From Chitinophagaceae bacterium (lineage in GTDB: Bacteria; Bacteroidota; Bacteroidia; Chitinophagales; Chitinophagaceae), in assembly GCA_016719015.1 (NCBI GenBank), contig JADKAZ010000006.1:202182-266181 (forward strand): a stretch of DNA of 64,000 bases, written 5' to 3'. Shown piece by piece: positions 35,203 to 45,058 of this stretch. The position numbers and the translations under genes are program-made. Every line of letters begins with the position of its first letter. The first letter of the stretch is position 1. The notes under the pieces were generated by a model. The model made no database searches. It was not told where the DNA came from and worked only from the letters and a program-made list of their open reading frames with translations.

Positions 35203-38200
35203 TTAGTTAGCGATAATTAGTTTTACCGTTTGCACTTCTTTCTCATTCATCAGCCTCAATAAATACATTCCGTTCCTGACACCCTCCAGGTTAATCTGTA
35301 GCTGGTATTGTCCTTTATTCTCCCGGTCTTTTATTAATTTACCCATAGCATCAACCAACTGGATCCTGTTATAAGGCTCAACTCCTTCAATAGTTATCTG
35401 CCGTTGGGCCGGGTTGGGATAAACTTTCACCATACCGCTCATTTCGAACAATACACTTACAATATTGGACAATTTACTGTTACCATCAAGGTCAACTTGT
35501 TTTAAACGGTAAAACACTCTTCCGGTTCTGCCCGGAACATCAGTACTACTATAGTCCTTTATTTCATTAGCGTTTCCTGCACCATTTACAAATTGTATAG
35601 CAGTGAAATAATTGCCATCAAAACTGCGCTGCACTTCAAAACCTTTGTTGTTTACCTCAGTGGCAGTTTGCCAGGTTAACTTAGCAGTGGTTGTATTTAT
35701 TTTCTGCGCCTGGAAACTGAGCAGTGTAACCGGTAAACCAAATCCGGATGAGCCTAATATGTATTCGGTGTTCTGTCCGGCTACTATTAGTGTATTGGCA
35801 GTTGTGTTTAATGAAGCACCGCTGTTTGTCCATGTTGTTACACTGTTATTATCCCGTTTGAACAATTGAAGGGTAGGTTCTGTAGCCGGTGAAACAACGG
35901 TGTTGCCGGTATAATTATAGGTCGCTGTATAGCTGGCTGTTGTGCCGCTAGGCATTTCAACTTTCTTAACACCAAAATAATGATCATTGCTGCCCAAACC
36001 CAGAATACCTGTTTGAATTTCCGGCGGATCTTTTACCAAATAAACGTACAGGCCTAAAGCTGTTCCCGCCCCCTGAAGAGCTGAGAAATTTTCTCCTGTT
36101 GGCAGTGTCAGCGTTGCCGGAACCAATGGGTTAGCAATATTATGCACACTGGCATCACCAATGGGTGCTCCGGAAGTGATATACTGCGGACCGTTAACTA
36201 ACATCCCGGTTTTCGCCCCTTTAACTTCATAAGTAAGTAAAACGTTCTTTTCATCAAAATTGTAATAACTGACCAGGTTTGAAAAAGTAGGGTGATTGGG
36301 TGTAATCTTTCTGTTCATCCAGTCTCTGACCTCTGGGGCAGATAATGCGGTATTCCATATCCGGATTTCATCCATAAAAGCATCAGCATATTCAAGGTGA
36401 GGTCCGTATTGCTTACCAATTTGGGTCTGTGTTCCCCGGCTCCTACTGAATAGGATATACTGGTCGCTACCTGAATTCCATCCATATATAAAACACCATT
36501 GAACCCCGATTTTACAACAGCTAAATGCACCCATTTATTCTGAGGCAATTCGACAGTAGTTGCCCATGTATCGCCCAATCGAATATATCCTGTACTATTA
36601 GCTGTACCAATATAAAAAGCATTTGGTCCCCAACCCTGAGAAATGAATTCTCTGAAGCCATTGATATTTCTATTGTACACCCATAATTCTACTGTAAAAT
36701 CCCCTGTTGTGGGTACCAGGTATTCATTGGTTACTATATGATCATCTACACCATCAAAATTTAAAGCATTGCCGCTTCCTCTGCTTTGTTTATGCAATGC
36801 TGTAACCTGGTTAGCATCCAATGCACTGCCATAGATTTTTACTTCATCCACTTTACCATTTAATATACCTAAACCGCCACAACCATTGGGCTCACCTATT
36901 TTAACAAGTGCGCCGTATGCAGGATTATTATAAGCTGTTAGCATAGAGCCTTTCAATACCCCATCTATATATAGTCTCTGATATGTAACATCATAAGTGG
37001 CTACTACATGATGCCATTTTCCGTCGTTGTATGTTTCAGTAGTTGTTAATGGGAACCAGGTACCACTAACTGACATCCAGAAACCCAATTTTCCGTTTTC
37101 TACAAGGAGAATATAACCATTAGGAGTTCCGCAATTGTGCTTACCTATTATCTGCCTGGGTTCACCAGTATTGGTTCCAAGATTAACCCATGCTGCAAGA
37201 CTAAAAGGACGTCCACCGAAATTTTCATAAAAATCCAGTGAGTTACTGTTAGCCAGCGTAATACTGGTACTTGTTCCATTACCATTAAACTGGTAAGCCG
37301 AGTTTGTATTATCATACTTATCGGTAGTGAGTGAAGCGTTAGCTACTGTGCCGTTATGATTGTTGCCGCTTTTATCATTCGCATTACCATTCAAAGGCAA
37401 AAAGCCAGCAAGTCCGGCATAATGGGTATATCAGCCAGTTGCTGAATTTCGTTAGGAGATAATTCGGTTATAAACCCTGTAAATAAAATGGATACCAATC
37501 CTGGGTTTTCAATTCGCCATTGAAATAAGCTTCGAGAGCGAGTTCATGTTTTTGTACCTATAAAGAAAGTAGAACCGGGCTGATAGGTGATCGCCGCTGC
37601 ATGATTATCGGTCTGTTTCAATTCACCATTTATATAAAGTCTCGTTACAGATGTATTAACACCTGTTTTTTTATACGTTACAGCCACATGTTGCCATTGG
37701 TTGACAACAGTCAAATTATTATATGTTGATTAAAATAACATTCCCCCCCGCCCCCCGCCACAGCCATTATAACCCCCCTAGCCATTAAAATAAGCAAAGG
37801 CATCTGAAATTTTCTGTTGCCATCATAAAAAACGGGTTGCGCCTGATACGGCTGCCATGGTGCCGTTGACCATCATAACTCAATTACTACCTATGTTCCT
37901 GAGTATTCAGGAATTTTATCATTAAAAAATCACCATGAAAGCGCTAAGCTCACGAATCATGCTTTGAAAAAAGTTCTGGATTATCTGCCTGACCATCCAT
38001 AAAATTATTAGCCCCGTTAAAATTGTACGCTTTATTACTGTTACCAAGACGATCTGTTGTTAATGTGGCACCGTTAACGGTACCATTATTTCCATTACCG
38101 CTTTCATCATTGGCATTGCCATTAAAGGGATAATAAGCAACCAACCCTGTTAATTCATTATTGTATAATTGCAAAACCTGTGCATCACTCATTGCCGCAT

Positions 38201-38861
38201 CATAAATGCGTACATCATCCAGTTTACCATTTAAATAATCCACATTAGCATCTGTATACGGAGCTGTGCCTGAAATTGAAGTAATTGCACCCAATGAAAA
38301 ATCTTTACCGGACACCGCTGTGCTGCCTCCAAATGTATTATCTGTGCTTTTCAGTTGCCCATTGACATATATTTTCTGGACACTGCCATTAATGGTGAGC
38401 ACCCAATGATACCAGTTATTAAGAGGTGCGGCCGGATAAGCATAACCCGCAGCATTATTGCCACAATGACCCTGTACATAATATTGCCCTGCACCTAACA
38501 GATTAAGCCCCATCAGCAGGGTGGTACCACAACTTCCGTTTCCACCATAGCCTAATAAACCAGGTCTGTTTGTTACATCAGGTACATTAAACCATAATGA
38601 AATTGTACGGTTAGTGGTGGGCAACAGGTCGGCCGGCATCCGCATATAGGAGTTGGTCGCCCCGTCAAAGTTGTATGCCTTATTTGTATTACCAAACCGG
38701 TCTGTTGTTAAGGTAACCCCTGCACCGGTATAGGTGGGGTTTATAGCATTACCGCTTTCATCATTTGCATTTCCGTTAAAAGGATAATAAGCTACCAGGT
38801 TCTGTGAGAGAGCAGAAGCAGAAAGTGATAGCCAGACGAAGATTAGAATTATCGTACGCAT
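35203..38861 (-). CDS. LamG-repeat T9SS-exported protein with several frame breaks
   Basis: One gene broken into three frames. The start at 38861 gives a signal peptide (MRTIILIFVWLSLSASALSQ). There are at least four LamG (concanavalin-like) modules, each introduced by YYPFNGNANDESGN or a variant and closed by a LDDVRIYDAAMS-type strand. The frame fails between about 37950 and 37400, where a degraded LamG module contains long G/C homopolymers (37739-37770), and again near 36435 in a C-run. The C-terminus has a Fn3-like VNNKGFEVQRSFDG block and a type A sorting domain (VKVYPNPAQRQITIEG...VQTVKLIIAN). LamG modules bind carbohydrates or matrix glycans. Whether the breaks are real is uncertain. 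Confidence 0.8.
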
Positions 38862-39137
38862 GACTATTAATTTTGTATTATAAAGGTTGTTTAAAAACAT
38901 TCTTCAATCCGTGATGCATGTCACTATACGCATTGATGGCAATCATTTTTACTGGCATAGTTCAACTGTACTTTTATGTGCAGTATGAATGATAAAAATC
39001 TTCTCTGTTGCGGGATATAAATACCGTGATGGGGGTAGTGTTTCTTTGTATTGGTCAGCTATCTTTATGACACAAAATCTCCTGGCTTCATTAGAAAGGT
39101 TTTACGACAGGTAATTTTTTCAATATTTCATGGTTTA

Positions 39138-39164
39138 AAGGCGGTCATTCCTGGCCGCTTTTTT
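39138..39164 (+). terminator. Orphan terminator upstream of paaA
   Basis: GGCGGTC/GGCCGC-type hairpin followed by TTTTTT. No intact plus-strand gene precedes it, so it may belong to a lost gene or to a short RNA ending in front of the paa promoter. Confidence 0.6.
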
Positions 39165-39223
39165 ATTTGTACAATAAGAAAACGGGTTCGTCAACAAATA
39201 ACTCAAACAGGCGTTAGTTTTTG

Positions 39224-39231
39224 TAGATTTG
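39224..39231 (+). promoter_or_regulatory. -7 promoter box for paaA
   Basis: TAGATTTG is an exact TAnnTTTG match, 20 bp before the ATG at 39251. A -33 element is not evident. Confidence 0.55.
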
Positions 39232-39250
39232 TAACCTAAATATTTTGAGT

Positions 39251-40193
39251 ATGTCTGTTAAGGATTTTGAACAAATTTTTCAGCAAAAGATAGACAACGA
39301 AGTAAAATTGAGCCGAAAGACTGGATGCCGGATGCTTACCGGAAAACAAATATTCGCCAGATCAGTCAGCATGCCCATAGTGAAGTGGTTGGCATGTTAC
39401 CGGAAGGTAACTGGATATCAAGAGCACCTTCATTAAAAAGAAAAGCTATTCTGATTGCCAAAGTGCAGGATGAAGCCGGCCACGGTTTGTATTTATATTC
39501 TTCCGCAGAAACATTGGGCATGAGCCGTGATGAAATGATCAATGACCTGCTCAGTGGCAAAGCAAAATATTCTTCCATCTTTAATTATCCGACTTTAACA
39601 TGGGCCGATATGGGTGCTATCGGTTGGTTAGTTGATGGTGCAGCTATTTTAAATCAGGTAATGCTTTGCAGAACTTCTTATGGGCCGTATGCAGAGCCAT
39701 GGTTAGAATTTGTAAAGAAGAAAGTTTTCATCAACGCCAGGGATTTGAAGCACTGCTTGTTTTATCAAGAGGTTCAAAAGAGCAACGGGACATGTGCCAG
39801 GATGCCATCAACCGTTGGTGGTGGCCATCATTGATGATGTTTGGTCCCAGGGATAGTGAGAGTACCAACAGCGACCAAAGTATGAAGTGGAAGATCAAAC
39901 GAAAAACCAATGACGAATTGCGTCAGCAGTTTATTGATATGATTGCTGAACAAATTAAAGTACTCGGCATGAAACTGCCGGATGAAAAACTAAAATGGAA
40001 CGAAGAAAGAAGACATTATGATTTTGGCGAAATTGACTGGAATGAATTCTGGAATGTGGTAAAAGGGAATGGCCCCTGCAATAAACAAAGACTGGATGCA
40101 AGACGCAAAGCACATGAAGAGGGACAATGGGTGAGAGAAGCAGCCATGGCCTATGCAGAAAAAAAGAAATTGGGGAAAATTAAAGCAGCGTAA
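39251..40193 (+). CDS. paaA: Phenylacetyl-CoA epoxidase catalytic subunit PaaA, two frame breaks
   Basis: The di-iron oxygenase subunit that epoxidises phenylacetyl-CoA. It is identified by AYRKTNIRQISQHAHSEVVG, the iron-ligand motifs AKVQDEAGHGLYLYS and RICKEESFHQRQGFE, and the C-terminal FGPRDSESTNSDQSMKWKIK. The frame changes twice: near 39305 one A is missing from an A-run (KIEPKDWMPD should follow NEV), and near 39691 one base is missing in GCAGAGCC (YGPYA should run on into RAMVRIC). With both corrected the product is about 314 residues, the usual length. The stop overlaps the next ATG (TAATG). Confidence 0.93.
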
Positions 40194-40588
40194 TGAAAAA
40201 ATTATTGCTTTCTGCTGTCATCATTGGTTTCCTTTGGAGCTGTAACAATGCAAAGAAAGAAGTGGATAGTATAAAAGATACAAAAGTGATGTTACGGGCA
40301 GACACAGTAAATGTAGTAAAGCTTACAGATACCTTAGTGATATATGAAAGCACCTGCCGTGGTTGTGCTTATGAACAGTCTACCCATTTTGAAATAAAGG
40401 ACAGCCTGGATATATTAAAACTACTGAACATAATAACAACTGATAACAACCCGCAGGATATGGATGGAGGAAGTGTTAGCAAGGATTTGGTATTACTACC
40501 AGTAAAGACAGGCTCTACAATTGTGAAACTTTATAAATTCTGGGAGAAGAAACAAGACAGAAGACTCGGCAAGATTTACTCCTTATAA
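40193..40588 (+). CDS. Small lipoprotein inserted between paaA and paaB
   Basis: 131 residues with a lipoprotein signal (MKKLLLSAVIIGFLWSCNN; LWSC lipobox). The mature part is one beta-rich domain, STCRGCAYEQSTHFEIKDSL...GGSVSKDLVLLPVKTGSTIV, with two adjacent cysteines. The C-terminal block is faintly reminiscent of chagasin-type protease inhibitors, a weak resemblance only. Near 40562 the frame may break: an alternative frame continues ...DSARFTPYKIEVRN to a TGA at 40605, a more natural beta-strand ending than the annotated one. It is not a known paa component. Confidence 0.65.
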   Translation: MKKLLLSAVIIGFLWSCNNAKKEVDSIKDTKVMLRADTVNVVKLTDTLVIYESTCRGCAYEQSTHFEIKDSLDILKLLNIITTDNNPQDMDGGSVSKDLVLLPVKTGSTIVKLYKFWEKKQDRRLGKIYSL

Positions 40589-40695
40589 AATTGAAGTACG
40601 AAACTGATCAATCATGAATAACTATTTTATCAAACGATTTTTCTACGGTGACATTCCGGAAGAAAAAGGTGGCGGAAGTAATTACCAGTCGAAGA

Positions 40696-41008
40696 ATGAT
40701 CCTCCACCTGGCCCCTCTGGGAAGTGTTTATCCGTAGCAAACAGGGCCTTGATCATAAACATGCCGGCAGCCTGCATGCCGCGGATGCGCAAATGGCTAT
40801 TGAAAATGCCAGGGATGTTTATACAAGAAGAATGGAAGGCGTCAGCATCTGGGTAGTGGAAAGCAAGTACATCACCGCTTCAAATCCTGAAGAGGCCGGA
40901 GAGTTGTATGAACCTGCCGTTGATAAAATATATCGCCACCCTACATTTTATCAATTACCGGATGAAGTAAATCACATGTACCCCATAAAAGGGAGCAACT
41001 ATGAGTAA
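40696..41008 (+). CDS. paaB: Phenylacetyl-CoA epoxidase subunit PaaB, start region broken
   Basis: The small structural subunit of the epoxidase complex. The full conserved body is present: WPLWEVFIRSKQGLDHKHAG, then SLHAADAQMAIENARDVYTR and SIWVVESKYITASNPEE. Its reading frame has a TGA at 40697 directly before SSTWPLWE, while an ATG at 40696 is one base out of frame. A single missing base at 40699 would give a normal MxSSTWPLWE start. An upstream frame from 40614 is open but does not look like PaaB. The end overlaps the paaC ATG by 8 bp. Confidence 0.9.
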
Positions 41009-41736
41009 TTTAATCAACTATACATTACACCTTGCTGACAATGCATTGATACTTGGTCAGCGAAACACCGAAGTGGTGCGGACATGGACCCATACTGGAA
41101 CAGGATATAGCCATCACTAATATTTCCCTCGACCTGGTCGGGCAGGCAAGAAGTTTTTATCAATACGCTGCTCAGTTAAAAGCCGATGGCTCCACAGAAG
41201 ATTCTCTGGCGTATCTAAGAACTGAAAGAGATTTCAAAAACTGTTTATTAGTAGAGCAACCTAATGGAGATTGGGCCCAGACAATACTCCGCCAGTTTTT
41301 ATTCAGCAGTTACCAGTATTTCTTATACCAGGAGTTGCAAAAGAATTCAGACGAAACACTTGCTGCTATTGCGGAAAAATCATTGAAAGAAGTCAGCTAC
41401 CACCTTCGCTGGAGTAGTGAGTGGGTAATAAGGTTAGGTGATGGCACCAATGAAAGTCATAGCCGAATACTAAAAGCGATTGATGAATTGTGGAGATATA
41501 CAGGCGAACTATTCATTCCTGTGGCGTATGAAAAAGAAGCAGGTGTTGATGTTTTGCTTTTGAAAAATGACTGGTCAGAAAAAGTAAAAGCCGTCCTGAC
41601 TGAAGCAACATTACCGGTACCTGAAAATATTTTTATGCAAACGGGTGGAAAAACCGGAACGCATACGGAGCACCTTGGTTATATTCTTACAGAGTTACAA
41701 TATGTTCAAAGAGCCTATCCCGGCTGCGAATGGTAG
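41001..41736 (+). CDS. paaC: Phenylacetyl-CoA epoxidase subunit PaaC, one frame break
   Basis: The inactive ferritin-like partner subunit of PaaA. It starts MSNLINYTLHLADNALILGQ at 41001. One extra G near 41073 (GAAGTGGTGC for GAATGGTGC) shifts the frame, after which CGHGPILEQDIAITNISLDL and VGQARSFYQYAAQL continue to the stop. EVSYHLRWSSEWVIRLGDGT and HSRILKAIDELWRY are conserved blocks. Corrected length is about 245 residues, typical for PaaC. Confidence 0.93.
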
Positions 41737-41760
41737 CCCCCTAAATCCCCCGAAGGGGGA
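41737..41760. repeat. REP-like C/G-rich palindrome between paaC and paaD
   Basis: TCCCCCGAAGGGGGA is a perfect palindrome with a GAA loop, preceded by CCCCCTAAA. This type of element is a common intergenic repeat in Bacteroidota genomes, from general knowledge. It fills exactly the gap between the paaC stop and the paaD start. Confidence 0.7.
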
Positions 41761-42247
41761 ATGAAGAATATGAAAGCATCAACGATTGATAAGAAACTTC
41801 TCTACGCCTACCTGGAAGAAATAAAAGACCCGGAAGTTCCCGTATTAAGCATCATAGACCTTGGCATTGTCCGGGATATTAAACTGAATGATGATGAGTT
41901 GGAAGTAATCATCCTCCACTTACACCGGCTGCCCGGCCATGGATATGATTGCAACAGCTATCCGTGTAGAATTAAATACACTGGGCTTTAAAAAAGTAAA
42001 GGTTACACAAACGATAAGTCCCGCCTGGACCACCGACTGGATGAGTGAAGAAGGAAAAAGAAAATTACAGGAATACGGCATTGCCCCGCCGGATAAACGA
42101 TTCGCCATTCCTAAAGACGGCGTTGAATGTCCTCTATGTCATTCATCCTATACAAGATTAGTCAGTGAATTTGGCAGCACTGCCTGTAAAGCATTGTATC
42201 AATGTAATGATTGCAAAGAGCCGTTTGATTATTTTAAATGTCATTAA
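41761..42247 (+). CDS. paaD: Phenylacetyl-CoA epoxidase maturation factor PaaD, one frame break
   Basis: A MIP18/DUF59-type iron-sulfur maturation protein with a C-terminal zinc-ribbon-like tail. The N-terminal part (YLEEIKDPEVPVLSIIDLGI, VRDIKLNDDELEVII) is in one frame; a base is missing near 41914, after which TYTGCPAMDMIATAIR, PAWTTDWMSEEGKRKL and the cysteine tail ECPLCHSSY...YQCNDCKEPFDYFKCH follow. Start at 41761 or at 41770 (both ATG). It converges on the next gene with a 4-bp gap. Confidence 0.92.
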
Positions 42248-42251
42248 TCAA

Positions 42252-43013
42252 TTAATCGGAACGTTTATATTTCTCTTTCATTATTTCCTCAAACATGAAA
42301 CCAAATCGCTGGTACCAATCTCTGGTGCCAAACTGATTTTCACAGGTATTTACTGCCAGTAAAGCTTCATGTAACGACCCGATGAAGTCAGTATATTTTC
42401 TATCGTATGATTGTGTAAACCTTTTATAAGAATCTTCAATCCCCTTCCTTTGGCCCTGCCATACCATTCCCATAGCGCCGTGAAGACCGGCAATATTATC
42501 GCCAAAAGACAATGCCTTGTCTTTAAAATTCTTAGTATTCATATACACGCAGCGCATCCGTGCCATACCCCTTCGAACTGTCTGGAGACGGGTAACAGCC
42601 CCTTCGTAACAGGATTGACATTCCCCTGCCCTTCTGTTACCCGAACTTAAACAACTGGAAGGCATTAGTGCACCAGCTCCGAGTTGAAAATCGGGGGCAC
42701 ATTCCTGGTTATCCAATGTTCGTAATGCGCCAATTAAAGCGACACCACTACCCATAGCACTAATCATACTATTGAGATGTTCGAAAGTGCTTTGAAGCTC
42801 TGACACCTGGTTCTGTAAATTTTCAAACATACTCCCTAACTGGCTAACTTCCGATGAAGAGGCTTGCCTTGCATAATCACCGGGCCCAACAAAACGGCTT
42901 TCATCGAGGTAATTTGCTGCGTTCACCATATCATTAAGATCATCAAGACTCTGGGCCTGACTTTGAAAAGAGATAATTCCAGATAACAGGATAACTAATA
43001 TTTTTTTTCTCAT
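42252..43013 (-). CDS. Secreted helical cysteine-containing protein of unknown function
   Basis: 253 residues: a signal peptide (MRKKILVILLSGIISFQSQAQ) followed by an all-helical, glutamine-rich region with coiled-coil character (SQLGSMFENLQNQVSELQST). A central cysteine cluster (QECAPDFQLG, SSCLSSGNRRAGECQSCYEG) adds possible disulfides. I do not recognise it. Its ATG overlaps the stop of the preceding gene (ATGA), so the two form a translationally coupled pair that interrupts the paa cluster on the opposite strand. Confidence 0.75.
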   Translation of the reverse strand: MRKKILVILLSGIISFQSQAQSLDDLNDMVNAANYLDESRFVGPGDYARQASSSEVSQLGSMFENLQNQVSELQSTFEHLNSMISAMGSGVALIGALRTLDNQECAPDFQLGAGALMPSSCLSSGNRRAGECQSCYEGAVTRLQTVRRGMARMRCVYMNTKNFKDKALSFGDNIAGLHGAMGMVWQGQRKGIEDSYKRFTQSYDRKYTDFIGSLHEALLAVNTCENQFGTRDWYQRFGFMFEEIMKEKYKRSD

Positions 43014-43627
43014 TTTTTTCTCTTTTTAATGACAATAATTATAGCTGCTATAATAACCAGCAAACCTGCTACCAGGTAAATAAGATTCTTTTTGAAAAAA
43101 GAGGAAGCCGGTTGTTTTTTTTCATATTCCGTCATGGATACAAAATCAGATGGTACAGAAACTTTCACTTCATCTCCCACCCATACATAGAGATTATAAA
43201 CGGCTGGCTTTTTTGCTGTTACCACCATAATACCAAAATCATTTTCCGTCTTAAATTTTTCCGACCATATACCTTTTGCATCCGTAGAACCTTCTATACT
43301 TTTTTCCTTCCAGTTCCACTTATGCAGGCTAACCTGTAATGGTGCATTTTTATCTTTAGCTGAGACCATGACTATCGCAGGGGAATAAATACTCAATCCC
43401 TTACAGAAATAATATGCCGTGTCATTTTTCTGAACAACCTGGGTACTGTTCAGCAGGCCCTTTCCGCCAGGTTGATTTTTGGGATCAAACTTATATAATT
43501 TTAATTCCGTCGGATGTACCGCTGTATCCATGTTCAACGGTTGCAAAAAAGTTTTTTGCCCGACGAAAAAAATTAAAATTGTTAAAATGAAGAGTGGTTT
43601 AATAGATGGTGGTTTCAGGCAGTTCAT
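43010..43627 (-). CDS. Signal-anchored periplasmic protein with C-terminal membrane helix
   Basis: 205 residues. An N-terminal hydrophobic segment (PLFILTILIFFVG) is followed by an Ig-like beta domain (YNLYVWVGDEVKVSVPSDF) and a C-terminal transmembrane helix ending in KKRKK, so the domain faces the periplasm or outside and is tethered to the inner membrane. It precedes and overlaps the helical secreted protein gene by 4 bp. No family recognised; the pair may form a membrane-bound complex. Confidence 0.75.
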   Translation of the reverse strand: MNCLKPPSIKPLFILTILIFFVGQKTFLQPLNMDTAVHPTELKLYKFDPKNQPGGKGLLNSTQVVQKNDTAYYFCKGLSIYSPAIVMVSAKDKNAPLQVSLHKWNWKEKSIEGSTDAKGIWSEKFKTENDFGIMVVTAKKPAVYNLYVWVGDEVKVSVPSDFVSMTEYEKKQPASSFFKKNLIYLVAGLLVIIAAIIIVIKKRKK

Positions 43628-43784
43628 AAATATGATTATAGTTCCAAATTAATTAATTTGATGCTTTTATGCAAACTCTTAATGCAGTTATATAAAAATT
43701 AATGCTGGAAATCTCTTCTTTGTTGTGATTCCTTCAAGGCTATTCAAACAAGGGATTGGTTATCTTCGTTTTTAAATTCACGAT

Positions 43785-44556
43785 ATGCCCTCTATCCTTT
43801 TTGAAATAAAAGATTCCATTGGGTTCATCACCCTCAATCGACCCGATAAATTCAATTCCTTTAACCGGGAGATGGCATTGCTATTGCAGTCTATACTGGA
43901 TGAATGCAAAAGCGAAACAATAAGATGTGTTTACATCACCGGCGCAGGCAAAGCTTTTTGTGCCGGGCAGGATCTGGCAGAAGTGGTAGACCCCGGTGGT
44001 CCGGGTATGCAAAGAATATTAAGCGAACACTACAACCCGATTGTAACCCGAATCAGGGAATTGGAAAAACCAGTTGTTGCCGCAGTGAACGGTGTGGCGG
44101 CTGGTGCAGGGGCCAATCTGGCTATTTGCTGCGATATAGTGGTCGCAACTAAATCAGCCCTCCTTTATCCAGGCTTTTTCAAAAATTGGATTGGTACCCG
44201 ACACTGGGGGCAGTTTCTATTTACCAAGGCTCATAGGATGGCAAAAGGCCTCCGCATTAATGATGCTGGGTGATAAAGTTCCTGCTGAAGAAGCAGAAAG
44301 GTTAGGCATGATTTATAATTTTTTTGAAGACGATGTATTTATAGCAGAATCCTGAAACTCGCCACAACATTAGCAGGTATGCCCACCAAAGCATTGTACC
44401 TCATTAAAAGAATTACAATGGTCTTCCACCCATACGGTGTATGAACAATTGCAAAATGAAGATAAGCTGCAGCAAAGAGCTGCACAGTCGGCAGATTTTA
44501 AAGAAGGGGTGCAAGCATTCCTTGAAAAGCGACTGCCAGTCTTTACAGGGAAATAG
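43785..44556 (+). CDS. paaG: 1,2-epoxyphenylacetyl-CoA isomerase PaaG, at least three frame breaks
   Basis: A crotonase-fold enzyme that converts the ring epoxide to the oxepin. It is identified by FCAGQDLAEVVDPGGPGMQR, NPIVTRIRELEKPVVAAVNG and VAAGAGANLAI, followed in a second frame by IQAFSKIGLVPDTGG, SFYLPRLIGWQKASALMMLG and DKVPAEEAERLGMIY, and in a third by ADFKEGVQAFLEKRLPVFTG, the typical PaaG ending. Breaks: an extra C near 44159 (CCC for CC), a missing base near 44353 and one near 44410. The corrected length is about 256 residues, the usual size. A TATCTTCG box near 43760 resembles the -7 element. Confidence 0.9.
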
Positions 44557-44584
44557 TCACTAGTCCAGTATAAATACTAATAGG

Positions 44585-45025
44585 ATGAATATAGAAAAAG
44601 ACAAGCTGGCCGGTTCCGTCGTTGCTCATATGATGGAGCATGACCTCTTCAGCCAATGGCTGGGTATTGAAGTGCTGGAGATAAAAGAAGGTTGCAGTAA
44701 AATAAAGATGACGGTGCGAAAAGAAATGATCAATGGCTTTGGCATTGTACATGGGGGCATTGCTTTTTCGTTGGCCGATAGTGCATTCGCCTTTGCCTGC
44801 AATAACAGAAATGTGTTATCGGTGGCGTTGGATACGTCTATTAATTTTATCAAGCCGGTTCATGTGGATGATGTCCTGATTGCAGAAGCAAAAGAATTGC
44901 ACAATGGCAAATCAACCGGTTTGTATCATATTAATATTACCAATCAGAAAGAACATTTGGTTGCCCAGTTTAAAGGACTGTGCTATCGAACAGATAAAGA
45001 ATTGATAAGTAATAAAAGTATATAA
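44585..45025 (+). CDS. paaI: Hotdog-fold phenylacetyl-CoA thioesterase PaaI
   Basis: 146 residues with the hotdog thioesterase signature GIVHGGIAFSLADSAFAFAC, in which the Asp is the catalytic acid. It hydrolyses ring-hydroxylated or stalled phenylacetyl-CoA esters and protects against CoA depletion. It lies 28 bp after paaG. Unlike paaA-D and paaG, its frame is intact. Confidence 0.92.
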   Translation: MNIEKDKLAGSVVAHMMEHDLFSQWLGIEVLEIKEGCSKIKMTVRKEMINGFGIVHGGIAFSLADSAFAFACNNRNVLSVALDTSINFIKPVHVDDVLIAEAKELHNGKSTGLYHINITNQKEHLVAQFKGLCYRTDKELISNKSI

Positions 45026-45058
45026 AGTAAATAGAGTCCACACCAAATGCTCAATACT

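Larger units (their letters stand above)
38862..39250. other. Intergenic region upstream of paaA
   Basis: 389 bp between the divergent LamG and paaA genes. It holds a plus-strand hairpin terminator at 39138-39164 and an exact -7 box at 39224-39231, listed separately. No coding remnant or RNA gene was recognised. Confidence 0.6.

Noticed and set aside
37739..37775. Functional G-quadruplex in the LamG gene
   Set aside because: The surrounding sequence is frame-scrambled, so the homopolymers may be artefacts.
16147..39250. Insertion sequence or transposon responsible for the split paa cluster
   Set aside because: I found no transposase, integrase or clear terminal repeats in the 23-kb segment; the breakpoint mechanism stays open.
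44552..44566. Third heptamer site (AATAGTC, ACTAGTC) after paaG
   Set aside because: Only two units and one overlaps the stop codon; could be chance.
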